Positions 5,193-5,196 of a stretch of 5,196 nucleotides of DNA are shown here, in pieces. The DNA comes from DASPTT01 sp035623275 (lineage in GTDB: Bacteria; Actinomycetota; Acidimicrobiia; Acidimicrobiales; UBA8190). The position numbers and the translations under genes are program-made. The DNA lies in contig DASPTT010000005.1 of assembly GCA_035623275.1 (NCBI GenBank), positions 1 through 5,196 on the forward strand, given 5' to 3'. The number at the start of each line of letters is the position of its first letter. The stretch's first letter is position 1. The notes under the pieces were generated by a model, which worked only from the letters and a program-made list of their open reading frames with translations, did not search any database and had not been told where the DNA came from.

Positions 5193-5196
5193 TTCC

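Noticed and set aside
1..5196. Mobile element, CRISPR array, tRNA or defence system
   Set aside because: I looked for transposase or integrase motifs, long terminal inverted repeats, regularly spaced repeats and tRNA-like cloverleaf segments and saw none; all long frames are accounted for by metabolic genes and one regulator.

Overview
The window is very GC-rich with strong G/C bias at third codon positions, GTG starts are used, and TANNNT-type -10 elements can be seen. The protein variants look like those of actinobacterial accessory catabolic loci. My best guess is a chromosomal segment of an Actinomycetota member (mycobacterial, nocardioform or acidimicrobial type). This is inferred from style only; there is no rRNA, tRNA or phylogenetic marker gene here.

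Layout: four plus-strand genes lie head to tail. (1) The last 83 codons of an NAD(P)+-dependent aldehyde dehydrogenase (1-254). (2) A 577-aa zinc amidohydrolase of the N-acyl-D-amino-acid deacylase type (320-2053). (3) A 328-aa cyclase/kynurenine-formamidase-superfamily metal hydrolase (2099-3085). (4) A 412-aa class-C-beta-lactamase-like serine hydrolase or family VIII esterase (3096-4334). The gaps are 65, 45 and 10 nt, so this is probably one catabolic operon extending upstream of the window. Convergent to it is a 256-aa TetR-family repressor (4369-5139, minus strand), with only 34 nt between the two stop codons. The last 57 bases hold the tetR promoter region, dense in palindromes and CTGA/TCAG half-sites.

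How the genes may work together: three unrelated hydrolase folds, each able to cut an amide, lactam, lactone or ester bond, sit beside an aldehyde dehydrogenase. That suggests stepwise hydrolysis of an N-acyl, cyclic amide or ester substrate, with an aldehyde product oxidised to an acid. The substrate cannot be read from the sequence.

Small-scale structure not explained by the genes: an exact 20-bp tandem duplication covering the amidohydrolase stop codon; a 12-bp direct repeat directly behind the aldehyde dehydrogenase stop that keeps its reading frame; changes at expected metal-ligand positions in both metal hydrolases; and an operator-like array upstream of tetR. I see no mobile element, CRISPR array, RNA gene or defence system, and I do not think the window contains a clearly new system. 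No gene-free stretch exceeds 300 bases.
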